Below are positions 9,387 to 17,861 of a stretch of 64,000 bases of DNA, piece by piece. The position numbers were made by a program, and so were the translations under genes. Source of the stretch: Pseudomonadota bacterium (GTDB lineage: Bacteria; Pseudomonadota; Gammaproteobacteria; Burkholderiales; Burkholderiaceae_B). The stretch lies in contig JAEWHK010000039.1 in the NCBI GenBank assembly GCA_023387815.1, positions 62,001 through 126,000 on the forward strand. Direction: 5' to 3'. Below the pieces are notes generated by a model. It was given only the letters and a program-made list of their open reading frames with translations. It made no database searches and was not told the DNA's origin. Each line of letters begins with the position of its first letter. The first letter of the stretch is position 1.

Positions 9387-10358
9387 TTATTTTACGACGA
9401 CCTTTGCACTCTTGACGAATTGCTCATCAAGGGTAACGCCCTGCTTTTGTGCTGCACCCGGATTGACGAACAATTCAAGCGTGTCGCTGGTCTCGGAAGC
9501 GATGTCACCCGGTTTTTCACCTTTCAGGATGCGCGCAACCATTTTACCAGTCTGGGTACCCAGATTCTTGTAATTGATTCCCAGCGCCGCAATGGCCCCT
9601 CGTTTGACGCTATCGGTATCCGAAGCGACGAGTGGAATTTTGGATTCATTACCGACTTTGACCAGGGCTTCATATGCCGAAACCACATTGTTGTCGGTAT
9701 TGGTATAGATAACGTCGACTTTGCCAGCCAGACTGCGTGCGGCGGACCCCACATCCACGGAACGTGGCGCGGAAGCTTCAACCAGGCTCATGCCGGATTT
9801 GGGCAGCAATTCCTTAAGACGTTTAACGACAACGCTGGAATTGGCTTCGCCGGGATTGTAGACCATGCCTACGCGCTTGGCCTCAGGCACAACCTGTTTA
9901 ATCAGCTCAATCTGTTTTTCCAGGGCCAGTTCATCCGAGACACCGGCTACATTGGATCCGGAAGCCTCCATGGACTTGACCAGCTGGGCTGCGACGGGAT
10001 CTGTCACAGCAGAATAGACCACCGGAATGCTTTTGGTTGCTGCAACAACTGACTGGGCAGACGGCGTGGCAATGGCCACAATCGTATCGGGCTTTTCACC
10101 GATGAACTGACGGGCGATCTGCGCCGCGGTACCGGTATTACCCTGAGCACTTTGGTATTTCCATTTCAGATTCTTGCCTTCTTCGAACCCTTCGCTGGCC
10201 AGGCCTTCCTTGACCCCATCTCTGACGGCATCCAGCGCGGGATGCTCGACAATGGCGGTGACCGCGACAAATTTGTCTGCGGCCTGCGCACTTGCGCCCA
10301 GCAGCGCGACTGACATCAGCGCAGCAGAAAGACTAAGGGTAAATATGCGCTTATGCAT
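9387..10358 (-). CDS. ABC transporter periplasmic substrate-binding protein (TrpX/COG2984 family)
   Basis: This 323-residue precursor has a clear signal peptide (MHKRIFTLSLSAALMSVALL, cleavage likely after ASAQA). The mature part follows the COG2984 pattern: VTAIVEHPALDAVRDGVKEG near the N-terminus, ARQFIGEKPDTIVAIATPSA in the first lobe, VGMVYNPGEANSS, and DVIYTNTDNNVVSA. These proteins bind aromatic or other amino acids or purine-like solutes in the periplasm; the ligand here cannot be fixed by reading. It is the first gene of the importer operon and its distance from the permease (68 bp) is usual for a highly expressed binding protein. Confidence 0.92.
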   Translation of the reverse strand: MHKRIFTLSLSAALMSVALLGASAQAADKFVAVTAIVEHPALDAVRDGVKEGLASEGFEEGKNLKWKYQSAQGNTGTAAQIARQFIGEKPDTIVAIATPSAQSVVAATKSIPVVYSAVTDPVAAQLVKSMEASGSNVAGVSDELALEKQIELIKQVVPEAKRVGMVYNPGEANSSVVVKRLKELLPKSGMSLVEASAPRSVDVGSAARSLAGKVDVIYTNTDNNVVSAYEALVKVGNESKIPLVASDTDSVKRGAIAALGINYKNLGTQTGKMVARILKGEKPGDIASETSDTLELFVNPGAAQKQGVTLDEQFVKSAKVVVK

Positions 10359-10531
10359 AACAACTCCTGAATACGTAATCTGAACCCAGCGATTTTGTCA
10401 CAGGGTACGCGATATTTCCAGTGGTATTAACGAGAATGAAGACTGTTTGAATTTCGGGCCCGCAGCCATCATCCCCGGGTATATTCGCGATTCTGACTGA
10501 TTTACAGACGCTCGCCAAGCCTCGGATAGCC

Positions 10532-11314
10532 TCATAGTACGATCGTCGATCCGCTCTTCCCGTTTTCTTTCAGCAATGTTCTGAGCCAGCCGGTGGCGGG
10601 AAGGCGGTATAAACTTTGCACTCGCTTCGCCCGCTCCGCCAGCGCAGTCTGTTCAACTGTCAGACCCGGGCCCGTAAACGCCAGGACAATGCGGTTGCCA
10701 TCCTCAGTTTCGGGAAATAGTAAGACACGGTCATCAAAAGCCTGGCGTATATGGCGCAAGTTCCTGCGAAAGCTGCTGTGATGGCCGAAAAGATTGATTG
10801 TTACCACGCCCAGGTCGCGACAGACCTGTCTGCAGCCCCGGTAAAACTCTGCAGACGAGCAGACCGGACCCTGGGCGGTGTAATCATACAGGTCGATCAT
10901 CAGAACACTGCAACGATTCTCATTGTATAGATCCAGTACCCAGTCGTGTGCATCCTGGTGTTCAACCCGGCAGGCGTTGTTCAGCCTCAGGGCAAAAGCG
11001 GACTCGCAAAGCGCCGTGACCTGCGGGTTCCATTCAACCGTCACAATATCGCTGTCAAAGTGGTGCTGACAGAAACGCGTGAGCGAACCGGCGCCGAGTC
11101 CCAGAATACCGATTTCCCTGTCTGCAGGTGGCGCCAGGAAAAGCAGCCAGGACATCATCTGCTGCGTATATTCGAACTCGAGCTTTTCCGGGCGCGATAC
11201 GCGCATCGCACCCTGTATCCATTCGCTGTTAAAGTGCAGGTAGCGTACACCCTGAGATTCGGAAATGATCGGATCGTCATAATCCGGATGAGGCTGCTGC
11301 CTGCGTTGTCCCAT
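10532..11314 (-). CDS. Spermidine synthase-like SAM-dependent methyltransferase
   Basis: A 260-residue Rossmann-fold protein of the spermidine-synthase-like family. Seen: an N-terminal IISES.GVRYLHFNSEWIQGAM segment typical of the family, motif I in IGILGLGAGSLTRFC, the acidic end of beta-2 in VTVEWNPQV, and MIDLYDYTAQGP where true spermidine synthases have the DxxDP-type active site. The substrate is therefore doubtful; many such proteins act on unknown amines. The frame is open for another 72 codons into the thiolase gene, but the ATG at 11312-11314 starts 5 bp after the thiolase stop, giving a normal length and tight coupling. Confidence 0.8.
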   Translation of the reverse strand: MGQRRQQPHPDYDDPIISESQGVRYLHFNSEWIQGAMRVSRPEKLEFEYTQQMMSWLLFLAPPADREIGILGLGAGSLTRFCQHHFDSDIVTVEWNPQVTALCESAFALRLNNACRVEHQDAHDWVLDLYNENRCSVLMIDLYDYTAQGPVCSSAEFYRGCRQVCRDLGVVTINLFGHHSSFRRNLRHIRQAFDDRVLLFPETEDGNRIVLAFTGPGLTVEQTALAERAKRVQSLYRLPATGWLRTLLKENGKSGSTIVL

Positions 11315-11319
11315 GAATA

Positions 11320-12501
11320 TCAGACCCGTTCGAAGATGGCGGCGATGCCCTGTCCGCCACCGATGCACATGGTAACCAGCGCATAACGGCCACCGATACG
11401 CTGCAATTCGTGCAATGCCTTGACGGTGATAATCGCACCCGTTGCACCAACCGGGTGACCCAGACCAATGCCACTGCCGTTGGGATTGACCTTTTGCGGG
11501 TCCAGACCTAATTGCTGGGATACGGCGCACGCCTGAGCAGCAAAAGCCTCATTGGCTTCAATGACATCCATATCTTCGATTTTCAGCCCGGCCTTTGCCA
11601 GCGCATTGCGTGAAGCCGGCACGGGACCAATACCCATGAGTCGTGGGTCCACACCTGCGTGTCCATACGCAACGAGGCGCGCCATGGGCGTTGCATTGTG
11701 CGCTTTCAGGGATTCGGCATTCATCAGCACCAGTGCCGCAGCACCATCGTTGATACCCGAAGCGTTCCCTGCTGTCACGGTGCCCTGCTCTTTGACGAAT
11801 ACCGGCTTCAGGGTCGACAGATTCTCCAGGGTAACATCGCGCCGCACGTGTTCATCGGTATCGAATACCACATCGCCCTTGCGCGATTTGGTGACGATGG
11901 GCACAATCTGATCCTTGAAATACCCCTTATCGATCGCGTTGGCTGCGCGCTGGTGAGAGGCCAGCGCCAGCTCATCCTGGGCCTGTCTGGAAATACCATA
12001 TTCCTTGGCCACGTTCTCGGCAGTAACGCCCATATGCATTTTTTCAAACGGATCAGACAGTGCGCCTGTCATCATGTCCTGCATGACTGTATCGCCCATT
12101 CTTGCGCCAAACCGATGCGCTGATGAAATGTAAGGCGAGCGGCTCATATTCTCGGCGCCTCCCGCAATCGCAATTTTTGCATCACCCAGAAGCAGCGTCT
12201 GGGCGGCCGATACAATGGCCTGCAGGCCGGAGCCGCAAAGTCGATTGACGTTGAATGCCGGTGTATTCTGCGCCACGCCTGCCGTTACCGCGGCGTAGCG
12301 GGACAAATACATATCACGAGGTTCGGTATTGATGACATGTCCGAGTACCACGTGGTCAATGTTCTCTCCCGTTACGCTGGCCTTTTGCATTGCAGCGCTG
12401 ATCACGGTCGTGGCAAGCTCTCCCGGGCTGACATTTTTCAGGCTGCCGCCAAAGCTGCCGATGGGAGTACGCACACCGGAGACCACGAAAACATCGGACA
12501 T
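11320..12501 (-). CDS. Acetyl-CoA C-acetyltransferase (thiolase)
   Basis: This enzyme condenses two acetyl-CoA to acetoacetyl-CoA or cleaves 3-ketoacyl-CoA, feeding polyhydroxybutyrate or fatty acid metabolism. At 393 residues it has the usual length. The nucleophilic cysteine is Cys89 in NRLCGSGLQAI. The C-terminal catalytic residues are in NPNGSGIGLGHPVGATGA (His) and CIGGGQGIA (second Cys). The length and motifs fit biosynthetic thiolases (PhaA/AtoB) better than FadA. No phaB or phaC is adjacent, so the pathway cannot be assigned from context. The downstream gene encodes a spermidine-synthase-like protein 5 bp away. Confidence 0.93.
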   Translation of the reverse strand: MSDVFVVSGVRTPIGSFGGSLKNVSPGELATTVISAAMQKASVTGENIDHVVLGHVINTEPRDMYLSRYAAVTAGVAQNTPAFNVNRLCGSGLQAIVSAAQTLLLGDAKIAIAGGAENMSRSPYISSAHRFGARMGDTVMQDMMTGALSDPFEKMHMGVTAENVAKEYGISRQAQDELALASHQRAANAIDKGYFKDQIVPIVTKSRKGDVVFDTDEHVRRDVTLENLSTLKPVFVKEQGTVTAGNASGINDGAAALVLMNAESLKAHNATPMARLVAYGHAGVDPRLMGIGPVPASRNALAKAGLKIEDMDVIEANEAFAAQACAVSQQLGLDPQKVNPNGSGIGLGHPVGATGAIITVKALHELQRIGGRYALVTMCIGGGQGIAAIFERV

Positions 12502-12598
12502 GATAATTCCTTTTTTTGAATGGAGAAAAGCGAATCATAACGCATCCCGCTTACAATGGAACGGCTCAGTTTGTGTTCAATGTAAATTCGGGACCGCT

Positions 12599-13381
12599 AT
12601 GAAAATTGCTACTTGGAATGTGAATTCGCTTACCGTTAGACTGCCGCAAGTTCTAGCCTGGCTGGATCAGCATAGTATTGACATTCTTTGCATCCAGGAA
12701 CTCAAGCAGGTCAACGAAAAGTTTCCGCAGGATGCCTTCCGGGAGCTGGGTTACGAGGCCGCCTGGACCGGACAGAAAACCTATAACGGCGTCGCCATCC
12801 TTGCCCGATCCTCACTCGAAGACGTGATCATCAATAATCCGGAGTATCCCGACACTCAGCAACGGCTGATTACGGCGACCTGCCAGACCACATCCGGTCC
12901 TCTGCGCATCATTTGCGCCTATTGCCCCAACGGCAGTTCGCTGGACAGCGACAAATATGTCTATAAGCTTGAATGGTATGAGGCACTGAATCGCTTTGTG
13001 CAATCACAGATGAAATTATTTCCGAATCTGGCCATCTGCGGCGATTACAACATCGCACCGGAACAGCGGGATGTGCATGCCAAATATACCGGAGATATTC
13101 TGGTTTCGCCCAAAGAACGGGCTGCCATGCAGGCGCTAAACGGCCTCGGTCTGGTGGATTCGTTCCGGCTGTTTGAACAGGAAGAGAAACTGTTCAGCTG
13201 GTGGGACTATCGGATGATGGGATTTCGTCGCAACGCCGGTCTTCGAATCGACCATATACTCCTGACAGAGTCGCTTGCCAGCGAATGCACCGCCTGCATC
13301 ATCGACAAGGCGCCCAGAGGTAACGAACAGCCTTCTGATCATGCACCAGTCGTAGCTACGTTGTCATTGTCTTTCGCCTGA
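12599..13381 (+). CDS. xthA: Exodeoxyribonuclease III
   Basis: XthA is the main AP endonuclease and 3'-phosphatase/3'-5' exonuclease of base excision repair. The 260-residue protein starts MKIATWNVNSLTVRLPQVLA; catalytic and metal residues are visible in CIQELK (Glu), AYCPNG (Tyr), GDYNIAPEQRDVH (Asp/Asn), and the C-terminal SDHAPV (Asp-His). The upstream frame is open, but the ATG at 12599 with this exact N-terminus is the family start. It is divergent from the thiolase gene and shares a 97-bp intergenic region with it. Confidence 0.96.
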   Translation: MKIATWNVNSLTVRLPQVLAWLDQHSIDILCIQELKQVNEKFPQDAFRELGYEAAWTGQKTYNGVAILARSSLEDVIINNPEYPDTQQRLITATCQTTSGPLRIICAYCPNGSSLDSDKYVYKLEWYEALNRFVQSQMKLFPNLAICGDYNIAPEQRDVHAKYTGDILVSPKERAAMQALNGLGLVDSFRLFEQEEKLFSWWDYRMMGFRRNAGLRIDHILLTESLASECTACIIDKAPRGNEQPSDHAPVVATLSLSFA

Positions 13382-13401
13382 TTCTACCGGGCCCGGGATA
13401 G

Positions 13402-13432
13402 AAAAAGGCCGGCACCCCTTGCGGTGGCCGGT
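13402..13432 (-). terminator. Rho-independent terminator of the 13509-14072 lipoprotein gene
   Basis: Read on the minus strand, the hairpin ACCGGCCACC-GCAAGG-GGTGCCGG (one bulge) is followed by CCTTTTTC. It lies 77 bp after the stop of the lipoprotein gene and also separates it from the convergent xthA. Confidence 0.8.
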
Positions 13433-13508
13433 CCCTTACGAATACAGCAAAATTTCAGCAAGTCACAAAGCTCTCGTCTTTATGACGATACCTTGCGTGA
13501 AACCAGGA

Positions 13509-14072
13509 TTATTCTCCGTCAAGAATCTGGTCTTCAAACTGCGTAGCGGCCTCTTCGCTTGACATTGGAACATACAGAACGCCCGAGGTAATGGGTTTGC
13601 TGATGTTAATGATGGAAACAAGCCGGTTCTTTTGTGTGACGGCAAAGCTCTTGCCGATGTTATTGCTTGTCAGGCTGGAGAGGCGGTCTTTCCCGGAGGG
13701 TGAGAACTCGAGCTTGACGAAGGCCTTGCCCGCACTGTTGCGCGTCGCAACGGCATTTTGCAGGTCGTTGCGGGTCAGTGTCTGTCTTGGGTCCACGTAC
13801 ACCAGCACGCCGTTCTGGCGCACGGCGGTGTAGCCTGGCACCTGAGCGCGTGAGGCAACATACATGATCAGAGAAGACGTGGCAACAGACTGGGAAGGCG
13901 CGGGCGGCGTGCTCACAGGCGCCTGTGATGGTGGCGGTGTGGTGGGCACATCACTTACGCGGGTACCGCCTGTGGTAGAACGGTCCTTGAACATGTGATC
14001 CATGGTGTCACAGCCAGTCAAAACAAGAGCGGCCGCGATGGCAGCCGCGATAAACCCTTTATTGGTGCGCAT
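13509..14072 (-). CDS. Hypothetical lipoprotein, 187 aa
   Basis: No function recognised. The protein has a lipoprotein signal (basic MRTNK, hydrophobic core, lipobox LTGC with Cys at about residue 21). A low-complexity Pro/Ser/Thr linker follows (about residues 38-65). The folded part starts around SLIMYVASRAQVPGYTAV and includes DPRQTLTRNDLQNAVATRNS and SSLTSNNIGKSFAVTQKNRL. That last region resembles the SecDF P1-like fold seen in SecD and some lipoproteins: beta strands around a 'LTSNNIGK.FAV....V' pattern, as in SecD's preamble. This resemblance is weak and inferred. Monocistronic with its own terminator. Confidence 0.75.
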   Translation of the reverse strand: MRTNKGFIAAAIAAALVLTGCDTMDHMFKDRSTTGGTRVSDVPTTPPPSQAPVSTPPAPSQSVATSSLIMYVASRAQVPGYTAVRQNGVLVYVDPRQTLTRNDLQNAVATRNSAGKAFVKLEFSPSGKDRLSSLTSNNIGKSFAVTQKNRLVSIINISKPITSGVLYVPMSSEEAATQFEDQILDGE

Positions 14073-14158
14073 GATCAGTATCCTTAACTTAGATTAAAGG
14101 TGCATGGCGCTCATTATAAGATATTGTTGAATATCCGAATGGGCACTTTTCTCCGGCG

Positions 14159-14884
14159 TCACAAAAACCGTTCATGACTCTTCAGATAACGCCACTTGCC
14201 TGGCGGCAGATCAGCCAGCGTCACATTGCCCATGCGGACTCGCTTCAGACCAATCACATTCAGCCCCACCATCTGGCACATCCGGCGAATCTGCCGCTTT
14301 TTCCCTTCCTGCAGTATGAACTTGAGCTGATCGTCGTTCTGCCAGGTGACTTCGGCGGGACGAAGCGGCTCTCCATCCAGAGACAGCCCGTGATTCAGCA
14401 GTTGCAGCCCATTGCCGCTGATCTTGCCTTCTACCCGCACAAGATATTCCTTTTCCACTTCCGAATCTTCACCGATCAGCTGACGCGCGATGCGTCCGTC
14501 CTGCGTCAGCACCAGCAGGCCCTGGGAATCGATGTCCAGTCGCCCTGCCGGCGCGAGGCCGCGCAAATGCGAGGGATTGAAGGTATTTCTGTCCCGGTCG
14601 TACTGACGGTCCGATGTCACCAGGGTTACCGCCGGCCGATAGCCATCTTCAGCCTGACCGGACACATAGCCTACCGGTTTGTTCAGAATGATTGTCACGC
14701 GCGCCGTCTGTCTTGCCTGTGCGGATTTATCCAGCGTGATGGACTGATCGGGCCAGGCTTTTTCTCCGAGTTTGGCGACTTTGCCGTCAACCCGTACCCA
14801 GCCACGTTCGATATAGGCGTCCGCTTCGCGGCGGGAACAGAGTCCGCGCTCAGCGAGCAATTTTGATATTCTTGTCTTTTCCAT
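14159..14884 (-). CDS. rRNA pseudouridine synthase, RsuA family (RluB/E/F type)
   Basis: This enzyme isomerises a specific uridine of ribosomal RNA to pseudouridine. The 241-residue protein starts with an S4 RNA-binding domain (about residues 4-50: ISKLLAERGLCSRREADAYI). The catalytic domain contains LNKPVGYVSG and the catalytic aspartate Asp117 in AGRLDIDSQGLLVLT. The conserved end motif GKKRQIRRMCQMVGLNV..L.R is present. The size and single S4 domain fit RluF or RluE/RsuA, and sequence alone does not fix the target base. Divergent from ubiC across a 181-bp region that contains a perfect 14-bp palindrome 10 bp upstream of this start. Confidence 0.9.
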   Translation of the reverse strand: MEKTRISKLLAERGLCSRREADAYIERGWVRVDGKVAKLGEKAWPDQSITLDKSAQARQTARVTIILNKPVGYVSGQAEDGYRPAVTLVTSDRQYDRDRNTFNPSHLRGLAPAGRLDIDSQGLLVLTQDGRIARQLIGEDSEVEKEYLVRVEGKISGNGLQLLNHGLSLDGEPLRPAEVTWQNDDQLKFILQEGKKRQIRRMCQMVGLNVIGLKRVRMGNVTLADLPPGKWRYLKSHERFL

Positions 14885-14893
14885 TTGATTCCG

Positions 14894-14907
14894 TTTGCGT
14901 ACGCAAA
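14894..14907. promoter_or_regulatory. Perfect 14-bp palindrome between the pseudouridine synthase gene and ubiC
   Basis: TTTGCGTACGCAAA lies 10 bp upstream of the pseudouridine-synthase start, in the divergent promoter region. A TATAGT hexamer (14913-14918) sits just beside it on the plus strand. It could be an operator for an unidentified dimeric regulator; the role is inference. Confidence 0.4.
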
Positions 14908-15065
14908 TTTGCTATAGTGTCTTTCTTTGTCCGTATTCTACGGAAGTCTGTCAGTCATTGTGGTTACGCTGGCGCCGTTACGCTCGATTCAATCCGTGCG
15001 TCCCTTCTCGTCCGAACAATTACGCTGGCACAAGTCACTTCTGCCTGATTGGCAATTTGCAACTC

Positions 15066-15635
15066 ATGAAGCCTGAATCCCATTCACCTGGCTGGTTGAA
15101 CCGGCCCTCACCGAAACTGGATCCGATACAGAAATACTGGCTGTTTCGTCCTGGTCCGCTGACTCAGGGATTGCGAGCCCAGGGTGAAGTGCGTATTCAG
15201 GTTGTTGGCGAATATGCCGAATTGGTGACCCCCGATGAGTTGCGGACCATCGGGCAGTCTCCGGACACCATCGTCTGGGTTCGGGAAATCTGCATGTCCA
15301 TTGATGACACACCTGCGGTAGTTGCCCGGAGCATTACACCGCTGGATGCCGCCAGATCCGTCTGGCAGGCGGTCCGCAGACTGCGAACACGACCCTTGGC
15401 TGATATTCTCTATAACGACCCGGCCATTGTACGATCAGTGTTCGAATCATGCATAGCGAAATCACCGTTGCCGATATATAAAACGGTGGTTCGTGCCGGA
15501 CAGCTGCCCTCGTCCGGACATAGTCGGCTGCTCGCTCGTCGCTCCGTTTTCTGGAAAAATGAACAGCCCTTGCAGGTTACCGAGTGTTTTCTGCCTGCAT
15601 TCTGGTCTGACCTGCTGAAACAGCCGCGAGTCTGA
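15066..15635 (+). CDS. ubiC: Chorismate lyase UbiC
   Basis: UbiC converts chorismate to 4-hydroxybenzoate and pyruvate, the first committed step of ubiquinone synthesis. The 189-residue protein shows the family order: a PGPLTQGLRAQG segment, a strand pair with VVGEYAELVTPDE, the WVREICMSIDDTP.VVARSI core (about residues 77-98) that includes the ligand-binding Arg and the family's '.ARS.' motif, and a C-terminal ARRSVFW..EQPL.VTECFLP with the conserved Glu. The frame is open upstream from 14895, but the ATG at 15066 gives a normal length. No ubiA is adjacent. The 189 residues are slightly longer than E. coli UbiC. Confidence 0.85.
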   Translation: MKPESHSPGWLNRPSPKLDPIQKYWLFRPGPLTQGLRAQGEVRIQVVGEYAELVTPDELRTIGQSPDTIVWVREICMSIDDTPAVVARSITPLDAARSVWQAVRRLRTRPLADILYNDPAIVRSVFESCIAKSPLPIYKTVVRAGQLPSSGHSRLLARRSVFWKNEQPLQVTECFLPAFWSDLLKQPRV

Positions 15636-15670
15636 ACTACTGCCAATAAATCAGAATTTACAGGACAGGC

Positions 15671-16009
15671 TCATAATGCGTTATCGTCCTGTTCACCCGT
15701 ACGGATACGGATGGCACGCTCAACCGGTGTGACGAAAATTTTACCATCCCCGATTTTTCCGGTACGCGCAGCCTTGATAATGGCTTCGATGGCCGAATCA
15801 ACCAGACTGTCTGCAATGACAACTTCTACCCGCACTTTCGGCAGGAAGTCCACCACATATTCGGCGCCACGATAAAGTTCTGTGTGCCCTTTCTGCCGGC
15901 CAAACCCTTTTACTTCTGCAACAGTCAATCCGCTAACGCCGATATCCGCCAGCGACTCGCGAACTTCATCTAGCTTGAAAGGTTTTATGATGGCTGTTAT
16001 TAATTTCAC
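15671..16009 (-). CDS. glnB: Nitrogen regulatory protein PII
   Basis: PII is a trimeric signal protein that reads 2-oxoglutarate, ATP/ADP and glutamine state and controls glutamine synthetase adenylylation, NtrB and ammonium channels. The 112 residues match the family exactly, starting MKLITAIIKPFKLDEVRESL. The T-loop GHTELYRGAEYVVDFLPK includes the uridylylated Tyr51. The B-loop TGKIGDGKIFV and the C-terminal IRTGE are present. It lies 75 bp after nadE on the same strand, an arrangement known from Bordetella relatives. No amtB is adjacent, favouring the glnB name over glnK. Confidence 0.95.
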   Translation of the reverse strand: MKLITAIIKPFKLDEVRESLADIGVSGLTVAEVKGFGRQKGHTELYRGAEYVVDFLPKVRVEVVIADSLVDSAIEAIIKAARTGKIGDGKIFVTPVERAIRIRTGEQDDNAL

Positions 16010-16084
16010 GTGGTTTCCTTTTCTTTACAGGGCAAAGCCCCGCTTTTTACTGGAAAAGAATAGCATATTTTTTTCTCTGATCGT

Positions 16085-17749
16085 TTAGAAACGATAGCCG
16101 TTGGTGATTGGAAAACGCCAGTCGCGACCGAATGCACGCGTGGTGATCTTGGGTCCGGGCGCACCCTGGCGACGCTTATATTCGTTGATGCGCAGAAGAC
16201 GCGCCACCTTCTCTACATCTTCACGCGCGAAGCCCGTATTGACAATGGCCTCGACAGAATCATTGTGTTCCATCAGGTGTTCAAGAATGGCATCCAGTAC
16301 TTCGTATTCAGGCAGGGTGTCCTGATCTGTCTGGTCTTCGCGCAGCTCGGCCGACGGAGCTCGCGTAATGATCCGCTCCGGAATAACCTCGGATTGGGTG
16401 TTTCTCCAACGGGCCAGTTTGTACACGAGCGTCTTGGGAATATCCTTGAGCGGCGCATAGCCACCCACCATATCGCCGTAGAGGGTGCAATAGCCAGTGG
16501 CCAGTTCAGACTTGTTGCCCGTCGTAAGGACAATGGCATTGAACTTGTTCGACAGAGCCATCAGCAGCGTTCCGCGGATTCGCGCCTGAAGGTTCTCTTC
16601 CGTCGTATCCTGTGGCAAATTGCCAAAAACCGGATTCAAACCTTCCAGATAACTGTCAAACATGGGCGAAATGGCGATCTCGTCGTAACGGACGTTTAAT
16701 CGCTGCACCATGTCCTGCGAATCATTGACGGAAATATCAGCGGTAAATTTTGATGGCATCATGACCGCATGCAGGTTTTCTGCGCCAATAGCGTCGACCG
16801 CCACCGCCAGAACCACGGCAGAATCGATGCCCCCGGACAGGCCGAGCACTGCTTTTTTGAAACCATTCTTACCCAGATAGTCACGAGTTCCCATGACCAG
16901 CCCTCGCCATATCTCGGCTTCGGCAGGCTCCGGACTGACGGGCGGAGCCAGGCTGCGAGAGGTAGTCGCACCAAAGGCCAACGGTGCACCTGCCTGGAAA
17001 CGGTGATCTGCGCCGACCTGGACACTGCCAATGGCCTCACAGAAGCTGTCAAGTTCTGCCACTACCTTTCCTTCACAATCAAGCACGAACGAGCGACCGT
17101 CAAAAATGAGTTCATCCTGCCCGCCAACCAGATTGCAATAGACAGCTGCCATACCCGAGTCCGTCACATTGCGTCGTACCACGGACAGGCGGATATCATG
17201 CTTGCGTACCACATACGGCGAAGCGTTCAGGACAAGCAAGGTTTGCGCACCGGCGTCCCGGGCAGATGCGGCTGCCTGCGCAAACCAGACATCCTCACAG
17301 ATGGTGACGCCAAATGTTTGTTCCCGAATGGTAAAAACCAGTGGCTTGCGACCGGCTGAAAAATAGCGTTTTTCATCAAACACCGAATAATTTGGCAGCT
17401 CGTGTTTCAGATAGGTGCCCAGACAATCGCCATTCAGGAATACACTGGCTGCATTGAAGGTGCCTTTTTCAGTATTGACCACATGACCCAGGACCACATG
17501 CAGATCCTGAAAGCCGGACAGATCAGTCTGCAGGCACTCCAGCGCCGCCTGCTGGTCGGCCAGAAACTGACAGCGCAGCAAAAGGTCTTCGGGCGCGTAG
17601 CCGGTAAGTGCCAGTTCCGGCAGCAGCAGAATGTCATGACCCTGCTCGTGGGCGATGGCAGCCGCCTGAACAATGCGGCTGGCGTTGCCGGCAAGATCAC
17701 CGACTTTCTGATTGATTTGCGCAAATGCGATACTGACCGATGTGTTCAT
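16085..17749 (-). CDS. nadE: Glutamine-dependent NAD(+) synthase
   Basis: This cytoplasmic enzyme makes NAD from deamido-NAD using ammonia released from glutamine. It has two domains: an N-terminal nitrilase-type glutaminase (about 1-260) with its catalytic Glu in LLPELALTGYAPEDLL, Lys in YLKHELPNY and Cys in GVTICEDVWF; and a C-terminal synthetase with the P-loop LGLSGGIDSAVVLAVAVDA (about 300-320). The chosen ATG at 17747-17749 (MNTSVSIAFAQINQKVG) gives 554 residues with an AGCGGG ribosome site; the frame extends 13 codons further. Placed upstream of glnB, linking glutamine sensing and NAD synthesis. Confidence 0.95.
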   Translation of the reverse strand: MNTSVSIAFAQINQKVGDLAGNASRIVQAAAIAHEQGHDILLLPELALTGYAPEDLLLRCQFLADQQAALECLQTDLSGFQDLHVVLGHVVNTEKGTFNAASVFLNGDCLGTYLKHELPNYSVFDEKRYFSAGRKPLVFTIREQTFGVTICEDVWFAQAAASARDAGAQTLLVLNASPYVVRKHDIRLSVVRRNVTDSGMAAVYCNLVGGQDELIFDGRSFVLDCEGKVVAELDSFCEAIGSVQVGADHRFQAGAPLAFGATTSRSLAPPVSPEPAEAEIWRGLVMGTRDYLGKNGFKKAVLGLSGGIDSAVVLAVAVDAIGAENLHAVMMPSKFTADISVNDSQDMVQRLNVRYDEIAISPMFDSYLEGLNPVFGNLPQDTTEENLQARIRGTLLMALSNKFNAIVLTTGNKSELATGYCTLYGDMVGGYAPLKDIPKTLVYKLARWRNTQSEVIPERIITRAPSAELREDQTDQDTLPEYEVLDAILEHLMEHNDSVEAIVNTGFAREDVEKVARLLRINEYKRRQGAPGPKITTRAFGRDWRFPITNGYRF

Positions 17750-17861
17750 GATCCCGCTCTGTTTCTTTTGCCAACTGTTGATTATCACACAAGCATCTGA
17801 AATCAGCGTCTAAAATAACCATGATTAACGCAAAATACCGACATTGGACGCATCAACAAAC

